64,000 nucleotides of DNA from Streptomyces triticagri (lineage in GTDB: Bacteria; Actinomycetota; Actinomycetes; Streptomycetales; Streptomycetaceae). The stretch lies in contig NZ_QUAK01000124.1 of NCBI RefSeq assembly GCF_003429565.1, positions 21,955 to 85,954 on the forward strand, written 5' to 3'. Under the pieces are notes generated by a model. The model searched no databases, had not been told where the DNA came from, and saw only the letters and a list, made by a program, of their open reading frames with translations. Shown in pieces: positions 8,405-16,729 of the stretch (within the stretch, counting starts at the first letter, position 1; each line of letters begins with the position of its first letter). Made by a program: the position numbers and the translations under genes.

Positions 8405-9449
8405 GGCGCGAGATGGCCCGGAAGTACTTCTTCCGGTATCCGCCCTTCAGCATGTCCTCGCTGAACAGCCGGTCGAACGGTACGCCGGAGGCCAGCACCG
8501 GCACCTCGCGGTCGTAGAGCCGGTCGGCGAGGACCACCAGGCGCAGCGCCGTGGACTGGTCGGGCACCGGCTCGGCGCCGGTCAGGCACACCGCGGTGAG
8601 CCCGTCGGTCAGGGCTCCGTACCGGCTGGGGTGCACCTTCGCCAGATGCTCGAGGAGCCGCGGGAAGTCGTCGAGGGACGCGCCTTCGGTGGCGTACGCG
8701 GCCTTGGCGACCTGCTCGTCGGAGTACGGGGCGGGGGCCTCGGGCAGACCGCGGTGCCGGTAGTCCTCGCCGTCGATGCGCAGCGCGCGGAAGTGCGCGG
8801 ACAGGCCCTGGATCTCGCGCAGGAAGTCCGCGGCGGCGAAGCGGCCCTCGCCGAGCTTGCCCGGCAGGGTGTTCGAGGTCGCGGCAAGCGCCACTCCGGC
8901 CTCGACGAGCTTGCCGAGCAGGGTGGAGACCAGCACGGTGTCACCGGGGTCGTCGAGCTCGAACTCGTCGATGCAAAGGAGCCGGTGCTCGCTCAGGGTG
9001 CGTACGGTCTGCTGGAAGCCGAGCGCCCCGACCAGATTGGTCAGCTCCACGAAGGTGCCGAAGGCCTTGTGCTCGGGCGCCGCCGGAGTGGCGTGCCACA
9101 GGGAGGCGAGGAGGTGGGTCTTGCCGACGCCGTACCCGCCGTCGAGGTAGATCCCGCGGGGGCCCTGGGGCGCGGCGGGCTTGCGGCCGAAGAACCGCCG
9201 CTTGGTGCCGACCGCATGCGCCCCGCCGAGCCCGGCGGCGAAGCCGCTCAGCACCCGGACCGCCTCGGCCTGGCTGGGCTGCCGCTCGTCCGGTACGTAC
9301 GTCTCGAAGCGTGCGGTCTGGAAGCGCGGCGGCGGCACCATCTCGGCGACCAGACGATCGGCCGGTACGTGCGGCTCGCGGGCGCACAGGGACTCGGGGG
9401 CCGCGTCGGCTATGTGCGAAGTACCGGCGGCGGGAGCGGAGGTCGACAC
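8355..9449 (-). CDS. zapE: Cell division protein ZapE / AFG1-type ATPase
   Basis: A 364-residue AAA-type ATPase. Walker A is GGYGVGKTHLLASLWH, Walker B LLCIDEFELDD, sensor ATSNTLPGKLGEGRF. The C-terminal signature FDRLFSEDMLKGGYRKKYFR is typical of ZapE/AFG1. In other bacteria ZapE associates with the division ring or membrane-protein quality control. I chose the GTG at 9449, just after GGGGAG; an ATG 39 bp upstream is possible but would overlap the divergent neighbour's start. Gene ends overlap the MFS gene by 50 bp. Confidence 0.9.
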   Translation of the reverse strand: MSTSAPAAGTSHIADAAPESLCAREPHVPADRLVAEMVPPPRFQTARFETYVPDERQPSQAEAVRVLSGFAAGLGGAHAVGTKRRFFGRKPAAPQGPRGIYLDGGYGVGKTHLLASLWHATPAAPEHKAFGTFVELTNLVGALGFQQTVRTLSEHRLLCIDEFELDDPGDTVLVSTLLGKLVEAGVALAATSNTLPGKLGEGRFAAADFLREIQGLSAHFRALRIDGEDYRHRGLPEAPAPYSDEQVAKAAYATEGASLDDFPRLLEHLAKVHPSRYGALTDGLTAVCLTGAEPVPDQSTALRLVVLADRLYDREVPVLASGVPFDRLFSEDMLKGGYRKKYFRAISRLTALARDAAPLVSERQ

Positions 9450-9486
9450 AACTCCCCACCTTAAGGGCCGTGGGAGACTGCGGGAC

Positions 9487-10392
9487 ATGCGCAGCCTCTT
9501 CCCTGTGACCGACGAAACAGCCGACCAGGGCCCCGGGGCCGATCGCCAGTGGACGCTCGACGAGCTGGCCGACCGGTACGCCTATCCGGTGGATCGGGCG
9601 GATTCGGCGACGGAAGCGAAAGGTTCCGCTTCCGCTTCTTCTTCGCCGGCACCGTCGCCCGCTGCTTCGCCCACACCTTCGCCCGCTTCCTCCTCCGCTT
9701 CTCCTTCCGCTGCGCCGGGCCCCGCTCCCCGCCCCTGGCTGCGGGCCAACATGGTCTCCTCCCTGGACGGCGCCGCCCAGCACGACGGCCGCTCGCAGCC
9801 CATCTCCTGCGCCGCGGACATGCGGATCTTCGGCACCCTGCGCGGCCTCGCGGACGTGGTTCTGGTGGGTGCGGAGACGGTCCGGAAGGAGGGGTACCGG
9901 CCCGCCCGCGCGCGGGAGGCCTTCGCGGACCGCCGCAGGGCGGCCGGCCAGACCCCGGCCCCGGCGGTCGCCGTGATCAGTGCGGGTCTCGACCTCGACT
10001 TCTCCGCCCCGCTCTTCACCTCGCCGCTGACCCCGACGCTGATCCTGACCGGCGAGAAGGCGCGCGAGGACCGCAAGAAGGAGGCCGAGCAGGCCGGCGC
10101 CCGGGTGGTCGTCGCCGGCGAGGGCAGGGGAGTGGACCCGGCGCGAGCCGTGGCCGCACTCGCCGGGCTCGGCCTCACCCGGCTGCTCACCGAGGGCGGC
10201 CCGCGGATCCTTGGTCAGTTCATCGCGGCCGGAGTCCTGGACGAGCTCTGCCTGACCCTGTCGCCGATGGTCACCTCGGGGGAGGCGCAGCGGATCGCGG
10301 ACGGTCCCGGGATCGCCGTGCCGAAACGGTTCTCCTTGGCTTCGCTCCTGGAAGAGGAGGGGTTTTTGTTCACCCGTTACCGTCGAACCTGA
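9487..10392 (+). CDS. Pyrimidine-reductase-like protein (RibD C-terminal fold) with Ser/Ala/Pro insert
   Basis: A 301-residue protein whose last 220 residues match the NADPH-dependent RibD C-terminal/dihydrofolate-reductase fold: WLRANMVSSLDGAAQHDGRS, ADVVLVGAETVRKEGY, then LTRLLTEGGPRILGQFIAAG. In actinobacteria such stand-alone homologues are annotated as pyrimidine reductases of riboflavin synthesis, but the true substrate is unproven. Unusually, residues 41-80 are almost pure Ser/Ala/Pro ([17 protein letters not shown]), splitting the N-terminal segment (WTLDELADRYAYP) from the core. The start is the ATG divergent from zapE. No deaminase domain is present. Confidence 0.8.
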   Translation: MRSLFPVTDETADQGPGADRQWTLDELADRYAYPVDRADSATEAKGSASASSSPAPSPAASPTPSPASSSASPSAAPGPAPRPWLRANMVSSLDGAAQHDGRSQPISCAADMRIFGTLRGLADVVLVGAETVRKEGYRPARAREAFADRRRAAGQTPAPAVAVISAGLDLDFSAPLFTSPLTPTLILTGEKAREDRKKEAEQAGARVVVAGEGRGVDPARAVAALAGLGLTRLLTEGGPRILGQFIAAGVLDELCLTLSPMVTSGEAQRIADGPGIAVPKRFSLASLLEEEGFLFTRYRRT

Positions 10393-10521
10393 CAATCAGC
10401 GGAATTGATCGTTCCGTTTGTGTTCCGCTGGGCACACTAGAACCGGCAGACCCCGTGTGACCGCGGGGCAGGATGGTTTCCGCAGGGGCCAGGCGGCCCC
10501 CGAAGGAGAAGGGCGCCCGTC

Positions 10522-10989
10522 GTGTTCACGAGCGTATTGATGATCGAAAAGGCCCTGTCGGCCGTGGACGTGGAGTTCGTCACCACACTGCACGGCGACG
10601 AGCCGGTCTCCTTCGTCGTCCTCATGCAGCCGCGCGGCGACCAGGACCGGCTGCTGCGCGCGGTCGACGACGTGGCACTCGGCGAACTCGAGGACGCCGT
10701 GCACGAGGCGGACGAACCGGAGGGCGACGAGGCCGTAGGCCCCGCCCGCCTCGGCCTCGAGCACTCCCTGAAGGTCCTCCGCGACGCCGGCGGCGAGGCC
10801 GTCGGACAACTGGTCGAGGACCACCCGCTGGACGTACTGACCTCGGTCGCCGAACAGACCCACGCCGACGAGGTCATCGTGCTCACCGCGCCGCACTACG
10901 TGGAGGAGTTCTTCCACCGCGACTGGGCGTCGAGGGCGCGCCACAAGGTCGGCGTCCCCGTGCTCAAGCTCTACGCGCACAGCGAATAG
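10522..10989 (+). CDS. UspA-like conserved protein
   Basis: A 155-residue soluble protein with GTG start behind AGGAG. Fold clues: N-terminal strand/helix, then LVEDHPLDVLTSVAEQTHADEVIVLTAPHYVEEFFHRDWASRARHK, which looks like the C-terminal half of a universal-stress-type alpha/beta fold (a His-X-Trp region and a final strand GVPVLKLYAH). Homologues in streptomycetes are often labelled indole-3-glycerol phosphate synthase, but no TIM-barrel catalytic motif is visible, so I do not support that name. It lies 130 bp upstream of murC on the same strand and may share a transcript. Confidence 0.6.
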   Translation: MFTSVLMIEKALSAVDVEFVTTLHGDEPVSFVVLMQPRGDQDRLLRAVDDVALGELEDAVHEADEPEGDEAVGPARLGLEHSLKVLRDAGGEAVGQLVEDHPLDVLTSVAEQTHADEVIVLTAPHYVEEFFHRDWASRARHKVGVPVLKLYAHSE

Positions 10990-11118
10990 GCTGGGGCCGC
11001 CCCGGGCACCGACCGGGGCACCCGCCGGCCGCACCGGCACCGCTCCCGCGTCGCCGGGTCCGTGCCGCGGCGTGGCGGCCGTACCACCCGTACTCGCCCC
11101 CGTGCCCAGGAGACGCAG

Positions 11119-12513
11119 ATGACCCCCGGCCTTCCCCCCGCCATGGACCGACCGCACTTCATCGGCATCGGCGGAGCGGGCATGTCGGGCATCGCCAAGA
11201 TCCTGGCCCGGCGCGGCGCCGCCGTGGCCGGCAGCGACGCCCGCGACTCCGCGACCGCCGAAGCGCTGCGCGCCCAGGGAGCGACGGTCCACATCGGCCA
11301 CGCCACCGGACACCTGGCCGACGACGCGAGCAGCGTCGTCGTCTCCTCCGCCATCCGGGAGGACAATCCGGAGCTCGCCGCCGCCCGGGAGCGCGGCATC
11401 CCGGTCGTCCACCGCTCGGACGCCCTCGCCTCCCTGATGGACGGTCTGCGCCCGATCGCCGTCGCCGGCACCCACGGCAAGACGACCACCACCTCGATGC
11501 TCGCCGTCGCCCTGTCGACCCTCGGCCTCGAGCCCTCGTACGCCATCGGCGGCGACTTGGACGCCCCCGGCTCCAACGCCGAGCACGGCACCGGCGACAT
11601 CTTCGTGGCCGAGGCGGATGAATCGGACCGCAGCTTCCACAAGTACGCACCCGAGGTCGCCATCGTCCTCAACGTGGAGCTCGACCACCACGCCAACTAC
11701 GCCTCGATGGACGAGATCTACGAATCCTTCGAGACCTTTGCCGGCCGCATCGTGCCCGGCGGCACCCTCATCGTCTCGGCCGACCAGTCCGGCGCGGTCG
11801 AACTGACCCGTCGGCTGCGCGACCAGTCGTCCCTGAAGGTCGTCACCTACGGCGAGTCCGAATCCGCCGACGTACGCGTCCACAAGATCACCCCGCGCGG
11901 CCTGACCAGCGAGGTCACCGTCCTGCTCGACGGCAAGCTGCTCACCTTCGCGGTCTCCGTGCCCGGCCGCCACTACGCCCTCAACGCGGTCGCCGCGCTC
12001 GCCGCCGGCGTCGCCCTCGGCATCCCCGCGCACAATCTGGCCTCCGCCCTCGGCAAGTACACCGGCGTCAAGCGCCGCCTGCAGCTCAAGGGCGAGGCCG
12101 CCGGCGTCCAGGTCATCGACTCCTACGCCCACCACCCGACCGAGATGACCGCGGACCTGGAGGCCATGCGCGCGGCGGCCGGCGACTCGCGACTCCTCGT
12201 CGTCTTCCAGCCGCACCTCTTCTCCCGCACCCAGGAGCTCGGCAAGGAGATGGGCGAGGCCCTCGCCCTCGCCGACGCCTCCGTGGTCCTCGACATCTAT
12301 CCGGCCCGCGAGGACCCGATCCCCGGCATCACCAGCGCCCTGATCACCGACGCGGCCCGCGCCGCCGGCGCCGACGTGGTGGCCGAATCCGCCAAGGACG
12401 CGGTGCCCGAGGTGGTGGCGGGAATGGCGAAGCCCGGCGATCTCGTTCTCACCATGGGCGCGGGCGACGTCACGGACCTCGGTCCGGAGATCCTCGCCCG
12501 CCTGTCCCGCTGA
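11119..12513 (+). CDS. murC: UDP-N-acetylmuramate--L-alanine ligase
   Basis: A 464-residue cytoplasmic Mur ligase adding L-Ala to UDP-MurNAc in peptidoglycan synthesis. N-terminal UDP-binding Rossmann domain has HFIGIGGAGMSGIAKIL (13-29). The ATP-binding P-loop is GTHGKTTTT (118-126), EADESDRSF follows, then LNVELDHHANY. The C-terminal domain carries IDSYAHHPTEMTADL and VVFQPHLFSRT. ATG follows AGGAGAC. It is unusually outside the dcw cluster, as is common for this murC type in streptomycetes, and is followed 30 bp later by msrB. Confidence 0.95.
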   Translation: MTPGLPPAMDRPHFIGIGGAGMSGIAKILARRGAAVAGSDARDSATAEALRAQGATVHIGHATGHLADDASSVVVSSAIREDNPELAAARERGIPVVHRSDALASLMDGLRPIAVAGTHGKTTTTSMLAVALSTLGLEPSYAIGGDLDAPGSNAEHGTGDIFVAEADESDRSFHKYAPEVAIVLNVELDHHANYASMDEIYESFETFAGRIVPGGTLIVSADQSGAVELTRRLRDQSSLKVVTYGESESADVRVHKITPRGLTSEVTVLLDGKLLTFAVSVPGRHYALNAVAALAAGVALGIPAHNLASALGKYTGVKRRLQLKGEAAGVQVIDSYAHHPTEMTADLEAMRAAAGDSRLLVVFQPHLFSRTQELGKEMGEALALADASVVLDIYPAREDPIPGITSALITDAARAAGADVVAESAKDAVPEVVAGMAKPGDLVLTMGAGDVTDLGPEILARLSR

Positions 12514-12543
12514 CCGCTCCACCGCACGCCGAGGAGAACGCAC

Positions 12544-12951
12544 ATGTCGTACGACGTCGAAAAGCCGGACGAGCAGTGGCGCGCCGAACTGTCCCCGGCC
12601 GAGTACGCCGTCCTGCGCCAGGCCGGCACGGAGCCGGCCTTCACCGGCGAGTACACGGACACCAAGACCGAGGGCACCTACGCCTGCCGCGCCTGCGGCG
12701 CCGAACTCTTCACCTCCACCACGAAGTTCGAATCCCACTGCGGCTGGCCGAGCTTCTACGACCCGCGGGACACCGACGCGGTCGAGCTCGTCTCCGACAC
12801 CTCCCACGGCATGGTCCGCACCGAGGTCCGCTGCGCCCGCTGCGGCTCCCACCTGGGCCACGTCTTCGAGGGCGAGGGCTACGACACACCTACGGACCAG
12901 CGCTACTGCATCAACTCGATCTCGCTGACGCTGAGTCCGGCGGAGGGCTGA
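12544..12951 (+). CDS. msrB: Peptide-methionine (R)-S-oxide reductase
   Basis: A 135-residue cytoplasmic MsrB that reduces methionine-R-sulfoxide in proteins. Zinc-binding CRAC (Cys48, Cys51) and CARC (Cys97, Cys100) are both present. The catalytic Cys122 sits in QRYCINSISL, and the GWPSF substrate loop follows Cys66. ATG follows GAGGAGAA. Likely co-transcribed with murC (30-bp gap). A short decayed copy of its C-terminal motif occurs at about 32602-32655. Confidence 0.95.
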   Translation: MSYDVEKPDEQWRAELSPAEYAVLRQAGTEPAFTGEYTDTKTEGTYACRACGAELFTSTTKFESHCGWPSFYDPRDTDAVELVSDTSHGMVRTEVRCARCGSHLGHVFEGEGYDTPTDQRYCINSISLTLSPAEG

Positions 12952-13294
12952 CGACTGGGCGGAGGGCGCCGGCCGGCCCCCCACACAACTGCGTTGAGGG
13001 TGCTGGGCGGTCCCACGTCACTTGGGTCGGCTTTTCGGCGGCACTGGTCCCGGGACCACACCCAGGTCCATGAGTTCGAGTCGGCCGTGCTGGTTGGTGA
13101 ACGGCTTCGCTGGTTTCCAAGAGCGTCCTGCCTCGGGGAATCGAGGGCTTGGGCCGCGTCCGTGTCATGGTCGCCACGATGATGTCGGCGTCATCATCGG
13201 CACCGATCCGCTGGTGCAGCGTCTCGTCCCGTCCCCGCCAGAAGCAGTCCGGCTCGGCCCGGCGAAGCGGCCGGAGCCCGCTGTCGGCGGCCGG
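12952..13294. other. Intergenic region with a possible coding remnant
   Basis: No intact gene. On the minus strand a 48-codon frame between stop codons at 13162-13164 and 13018-13020 ends KPAKPFTNQHGRLELMDLG followed by VVPGPVPPKSRPK. It has a plausible protein-like composition. An adjacent frame further upstream reads RIGADDDADIIVATMTRTR. Together they may be the tail of a decayed gene, but I cannot name the family. Confidence 0.3.
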
Positions 13295-14755
13295 TCACGA
13301 GGTGGATGCCACCGACAGTGGGGGAGCGATGTCCTCGAGGGAGCGGCGTTCGGCCGCTACGGCGAAGACGACGGCGACGAGGCCTGCCGCGACCATCAGT
13401 CCGGCGCCGATGCAGAAGGCGAGAACGGCGTCGGCGACGACTCCGCTGCTGGTGAGGCCGGCGAAGATCAGCGGGCCGGAGATTCCGCCTGCGGCGGTTC
13501 CGATCGCGTAGAAGAAGGCGATCGACATGGCCCTGGTCTCCATCGGGAAGATCTCGCTGACGGTCAGATAGGCGGAGCTGGCTCCGGCGGAGGCGAAGAA
13601 CAGCACGAGGCACCAGCACAGTGTCATGGTGGTGGCGTCGAGGAGCCCGGCACCGAACAACCCGGCGGTGGCGAACAGGAGCAGGCCGGAGAGTATGTAC
13701 GTGCCGGCGATCATGGGCCGTCTCCCCCAGGTGTCGAAGTAGCGCCCGAGCAGAAGTGGGCCCATGAAATTGCCGGCAGCGATGATGGCGAAGTAGTAGC
13801 CGGTTGCGCCCGACGGAACGTCGAAGAACGTGATCAGGATCGTGCCGAAGCCGAACGTGATCGCGTTGTAGAGGAATGCCTGGCCGATGAAGAGCGCGAA
13901 GCCGAGGGTGGCGCGGCGGGGATAGTCGCGGAACACTGTCCGTGCGATCTCGACGAACCTGATGGTGCCGCGCTGGTGAATGGTCATCTCGTCGGTGGCC
14001 TGCGGCAGTTGCCGGGACGTGTCCCGTTCGATCTTCGCCTCCACGTCGTCCACGAGGCGTTCCGCGGCGGCCGCGCGACCGTGGATCAGCATCCAGCGTG
14101 GGCTCTCCGGTACGTGGCGTCGAACCAGGAGAATCACCAGACCCAGCACGACACCCAGCGCGAAGGTGAGTCGCCACCCCAGGTTCTTCGGGAAGACATC
14201 GGTGTTGAGTGCCGGCACGGAGAGCAGGGATCCGCCGACGGCGCCGAGCCAGTAGCTGCCGTTGATGATCAGATCGACGCGTCCGCGGAAGGCGCTGGGG
14301 ATCAGTTCGTCGATCGCAGAGTTGATGGCCGCGTACTCGCCGCCGATGCCGAGACCGGTCAGGAACCGGAAGAGGAAGAACCACCACGCGGTGAACGAGA
14401 CCGCGGTCAGCGCGGTGGCAGCCAGGTACACGGCGAGGGTGACCAGGAAGAGCCTCTTCCGGCCGAACCGGTCGGTGAGCCTGCCGAAGAACAGTGCCCC
14501 CGCGCAGGCGCCCGCCACGTACAGGGCGGCCGCGACCCCGGTCACCTGCGCGTCGGTGATGGCGAGTCCGCTGCCGTCCTCCGCGATACGACCGGCCACG
14601 GCGCCCACGACGGTCACCTCGAGCCCGTCGAGGATCCAGACGGTGCCCAGACCGATCACGATCATCCAGTGCCACCGGGACCACGGCAGCCGGTCCAGGC
14701 GTGCGGGGATCGTGGTGGTGACCGTGTCCACCGGTGTGGTGCTGTTCCTGTTCAT
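13295..14755 (-). CDS. MFS transporter (sugar/aromatic-acid symporter type)
   Basis: A 486-residue membrane transporter with about 12 transmembrane helices. Family hallmarks: WILDGLEVTVVGAVAGRI in helix 1, the loop GRLTDRFGRKRLF after helix 2, RFLTGLGIGGEYAAINSAIDE in helix 4, PESPRWM after helix 6 and a second-half GRYFDTWGRRP. The pattern fits the sugar-porter/AAHS-like group that imports organic acids or sugars by proton symport. Substrate cannot be told. Downstream is gene-free DNA and upstream is a decayed sigma-factor tail on the same strand. Confidence 0.88.
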   Translation of the reverse strand: MNRNSTTPVDTVTTTIPARLDRLPWSRWHWMIVIGLGTVWILDGLEVTVVGAVAGRIAEDGSGLAITDAQVTGVAAALYVAGACAGALFFGRLTDRFGRKRLFLVTLAVYLAATALTAVSFTAWWFFLFRFLTGLGIGGEYAAINSAIDELIPSAFRGRVDLIINGSYWLGAVGGSLLSVPALNTDVFPKNLGWRLTFALGVVLGLVILLVRRHVPESPRWMLIHGRAAAAERLVDDVEAKIERDTSRQLPQATDEMTIHQRGTIRFVEIARTVFRDYPRRATLGFALFIGQAFLYNAITFGFGTILITFFDVPSGATGYYFAIIAAGNFMGPLLLGRYFDTWGRRPMIAGTYILSGLLLFATAGLFGAGLLDATTMTLCWCLVLFFASAGASSAYLTVSEIFPMETRAMSIAFFYAIGTAAGGISGPLIFAGLTSSGVVADAVLAFCIGAGLMVAAGLVAVVFAVAAERRSLEDIAPPLSVASTS

Positions 14756-14806
14756 GGCCCGACTCCTTCAGGCGGCCGCAGGTGGCCGGCGCCGGACGCG
14801 CGGACG

Positions 14807-14990
14807 TCAGACCGCCGCTCGGTCCGTCGGCTCGCCGGCCTCCTCCCGCACCCGGCTGCAGGTGTTCTTGAGGGGGCGGAGAGGTGCATCTGTGAGATGC
14901 CGAGCGCATGGCCGATCGACAGTTGTGGCATGTCCTGGGAGTAGCGAGTAGCGCAGCCTCACCAACACCCGCACCTTGTTCGCCAGGCCC
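14807..14990 (-). pseudogene. Remnant of a SigB/F-type sigma factor, region 4
   Basis: Reading the minus strand and allowing two frame changes, the DNA encodes LGLANKVRVLVRLRYS, then QDMPQLSIGHALGISQMHLS, then LKNTCSRVREEAGEPTDRAA and a stop. This is the classic C-terminus of an actinobacterial stress sigma factor (the DNA-contacting ALGISQMHVSRLL helix-turn-helix and a final Arg/Glu helix). Only about 65 codons survive and no start or regions 2-3 were found. It is adjacent to the broken hemerythrin gene. Confidence 0.75.
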
Positions 14991-15007
14991 AGTGCCTCGG
15001 CATGGCC

Positions 15008-15426
15008 AGGAGCAGTTGCTCCTCCACTCCGACGCTGCGCATGCCACCGCGGTCAGTCCACGCCCCGGACGATATTCGGCTCCCGCCCCTTCCCGTCCCC
15101 TTCACCCTCTCCCTTCGCCCGGACGCAGGTGCGGATACTGCTCCTGTGCCGGCGCTGTGCCCTCGCCCATCCTGTTTCGGGCGGTCGCTCGAGCGTCGTC
15201 GCTGCCTTGGCTTTCCCGGTCACGGCGTGCCATCCCCTTTCCGATGCCGCCCCTCCGGGGCGGTTCGGTCTCGTCCGGCTGCACAACGGCTGTCGGGTCC
15301 CCGCTGCTACCCCGGCCAAACGGAAGGAGCACCGGGCCCTGCGTGTGTGCCGTTCCAAGCCGGGGGTACTCCTGCGGGGCGACCGTCCCGGTCGGACGTC
15401 GCGCACCGACCCGAGAGGAGCGAACC
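15008..15426. other. Gene-free stretch before the hemerythrin gene
   Basis: No supported gene. It begins with a 16-bp palindrome (AGGAGCA-GT-TGCTCCT, 15008-15023) and is C/T-rich afterwards. A ribosome binding site (GAGAGGAG) at its right end serves the hemerythrin frame. Confidence 0.5.
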
Positions 15427-15987
15427 ATGGGACACGGCGGCAATGTCATCGAGGAACTCACCACCGATCACCGCGAGGTCGACGAACTCTTCGACCGGAT
15501 CGAGTCCCTGCCCGCCGGCGACAAGCAACGCCGCGAACTGGCCGACGAGTTGACCATCGAACTGGTGCGGCACTCCGTGGCAGAGGAGATGCACCTGTAC
15601 CCCGCGGTACGCACACACGTGGAGAACGGTGACTCGCTCGCGGACAAGGAGATCTCCGACCACGCCACGGTGGAGCAGCACCTCAAGGACCTCGAAGGCA
15701 CCGAGGCCGACGACCGGGAGTTCGACCACCTCCTGGCGACCCTGAAGCTCGAGGTGAGTGACCACGTACAGGACGAGGAGGCACACCTGTTCCCCATGCT
15801 CGCGATCTCCTGCCCGCCGTAGACGCTCGACGAGCTGGGCGAGAAGATCCGTACCGCGAAGAAGACCGCACCCACCCGACCGCACCCCTCCACACCGTCC
15901 ACACCGCCCGCCAACAAGCTGCTCGCCCCCGGCACCGGCCTCGTCGACCGCGCACGGGACGTCCTCACCGGACGCGGCAGCGGCTGA
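15427..15987 (+). pseudogene. Hemerythrin-domain protein interrupted by an in-frame amber codon
   Basis: The first 131 codons encode a hemerythrin HHE domain with di-iron ligands visible as TTDHREVDELF, LVRHSVAEEMHLYP, DHATVEQHLKDLE and DHVQDEEAHLFP. A TAG then occurs at 15820-15822, but the same frame continues without interruption as TLDELGEKIRTAKKTAPTRP and a Pro/Thr-rich tail ending GRGSG and TGA. Family members have GAG (Glu) before TLDELGEK, so one G-to-T change explains the stop. The truncated 131-residue product still holds the whole four-helix bundle and may function. GAGAGGAG precedes ATG. Confidence 0.85.
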
Positions 15988-16408
15988 CCGCGGCAGGACA
16001 AGCCGACGCTCTCCGAGCGCTGTCTCTCCGGGTGGGATCCGCACGTCCCACGCCGCATCCAGGAACTGCGCAATACCGTGCGCATCGCACGCCGGGACCG
16101 ACCGCGCAACCGCCAAGGCAAGCCTGCGGCACCTCCCACAACGCGAGCGCATCATCCTCTACGGCAGTCGGCCTCCGACTCGGTACCTTGCGGCAGTGCA
16201 GCTCATGCGCGGTGAGCCCTCGAACCCCGCAGTGGATGAGTATGGCGGGCCGCGCCCTGCGGCAAAACGGCCGTCGATCGGGTTGCAAATTCCCGCAAGG
16301 CAAGGGCATTTCCTCGATCCTTGCGCAAGTATGCGCAACAGTCTGGCTGTTGCGGACCGTGGTCGCGCACTCTCGATCCGTCAGCGAACGCGACTTCGAG
16401 GAGCCGTA
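15988..16408. other. Gene-free stretch upstream of the Scr1-type module
   Basis: No intact gene was recognised. A short frame near 16030-16090 (GWDPHVPRRIQELRNTVR) could be a decayed N-terminus but has no recognisable family. The right third is richer in A/T than its surroundings and contains overlapping inverted repeats (16321-16354), probably the control region of the downstream genes. Confidence 0.4.
16321..16354. promoter_or_regulatory. Two overlapping inverted repeats before the Scr1-type module
   Basis: Repeat one is TTGCGCA-AGTA-TGCGCAA (16321-16338). Repeat two is CGCAACAG and CTGTTGCG separated by 5 nt (16334-16354). Both have perfect arms and share the central GCGCAA. They lie 55-88 bp upstream of the first gene of the module. 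An operator for the HTH regulator encoded downstream is the simplest reading. Confidence 0.55.
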
Positions 16409-16654
16409 GTGGCACTTCATCTGCTGTGCAAAGACCCCGAGAGTCCGAACAACGGAAGCCCCACCCTGTACTACGACGACGAGTCGGACACCTTCCTGCT
16501 GCAGTCGTGGCGGATAGGTGAGACCGAGCGCCTGTCTTCCATCACCGTACCGTCGCACGAGACGGTCGTGGAGTTCCCGAAGAGACTCTTCCGCCTCTTC
16601 CCCACTGCCGAAGTCGCCCTGGAAATGGGGGAGAAGAAACCGAACCAGCAGTGA
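16409..16654 (+). CDS. Small conserved protein partnered with an Scr1-type regulator
   Basis: An 81-residue acidic protein, LHLLCKDPESPNNGSPTLYY with DTFLLQSWRIGETERLSSI and VEFPKRLFRLFP. Small proteins of this type commonly sit beside Scr1-family XRE regulators in streptomycetes. Their biochemical role is not known to me. GTG start behind GAGGAG, and 75 bp before the regulator gene on the same strand, so one transcript is likely. No membrane segment or signal. Confidence 0.7.
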   Translation: MALHLLCKDPESPNNGSPTLYYDDESDTFLLQSWRIGETERLSSITVPSHETVVEFPKRLFRLFPTAEVALEMGEKKPNQQ

Positions 16655-16729
16655 CAATACAGCGCATACGGAAGCATCCGGGTGCCGGGGAAGTTGGCCA
16701 GGAGACACAGCGCAAGAGACACTGTCGGC

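Noticed and set aside
10522-10989. Indole-3-glycerol phosphate synthase annotation
   Set aside because: Length is half that of the enzyme and no TIM-barrel catalytic motifs are visible.
10396-12984. 862-codon open frame on the minus strand
   Set aside because: It is the shadow of murC, msrB and the UspA-like gene; composition is the Gly/Val/Arg-rich pattern produced by reading high-GC genes backwards.
13022-14944. 640-codon open frame on the plus strand
   Set aside because: Opposite to a well-supported 12-helix MFS transporter and rich in Glu/Gly/Asp typical of antisense frames.
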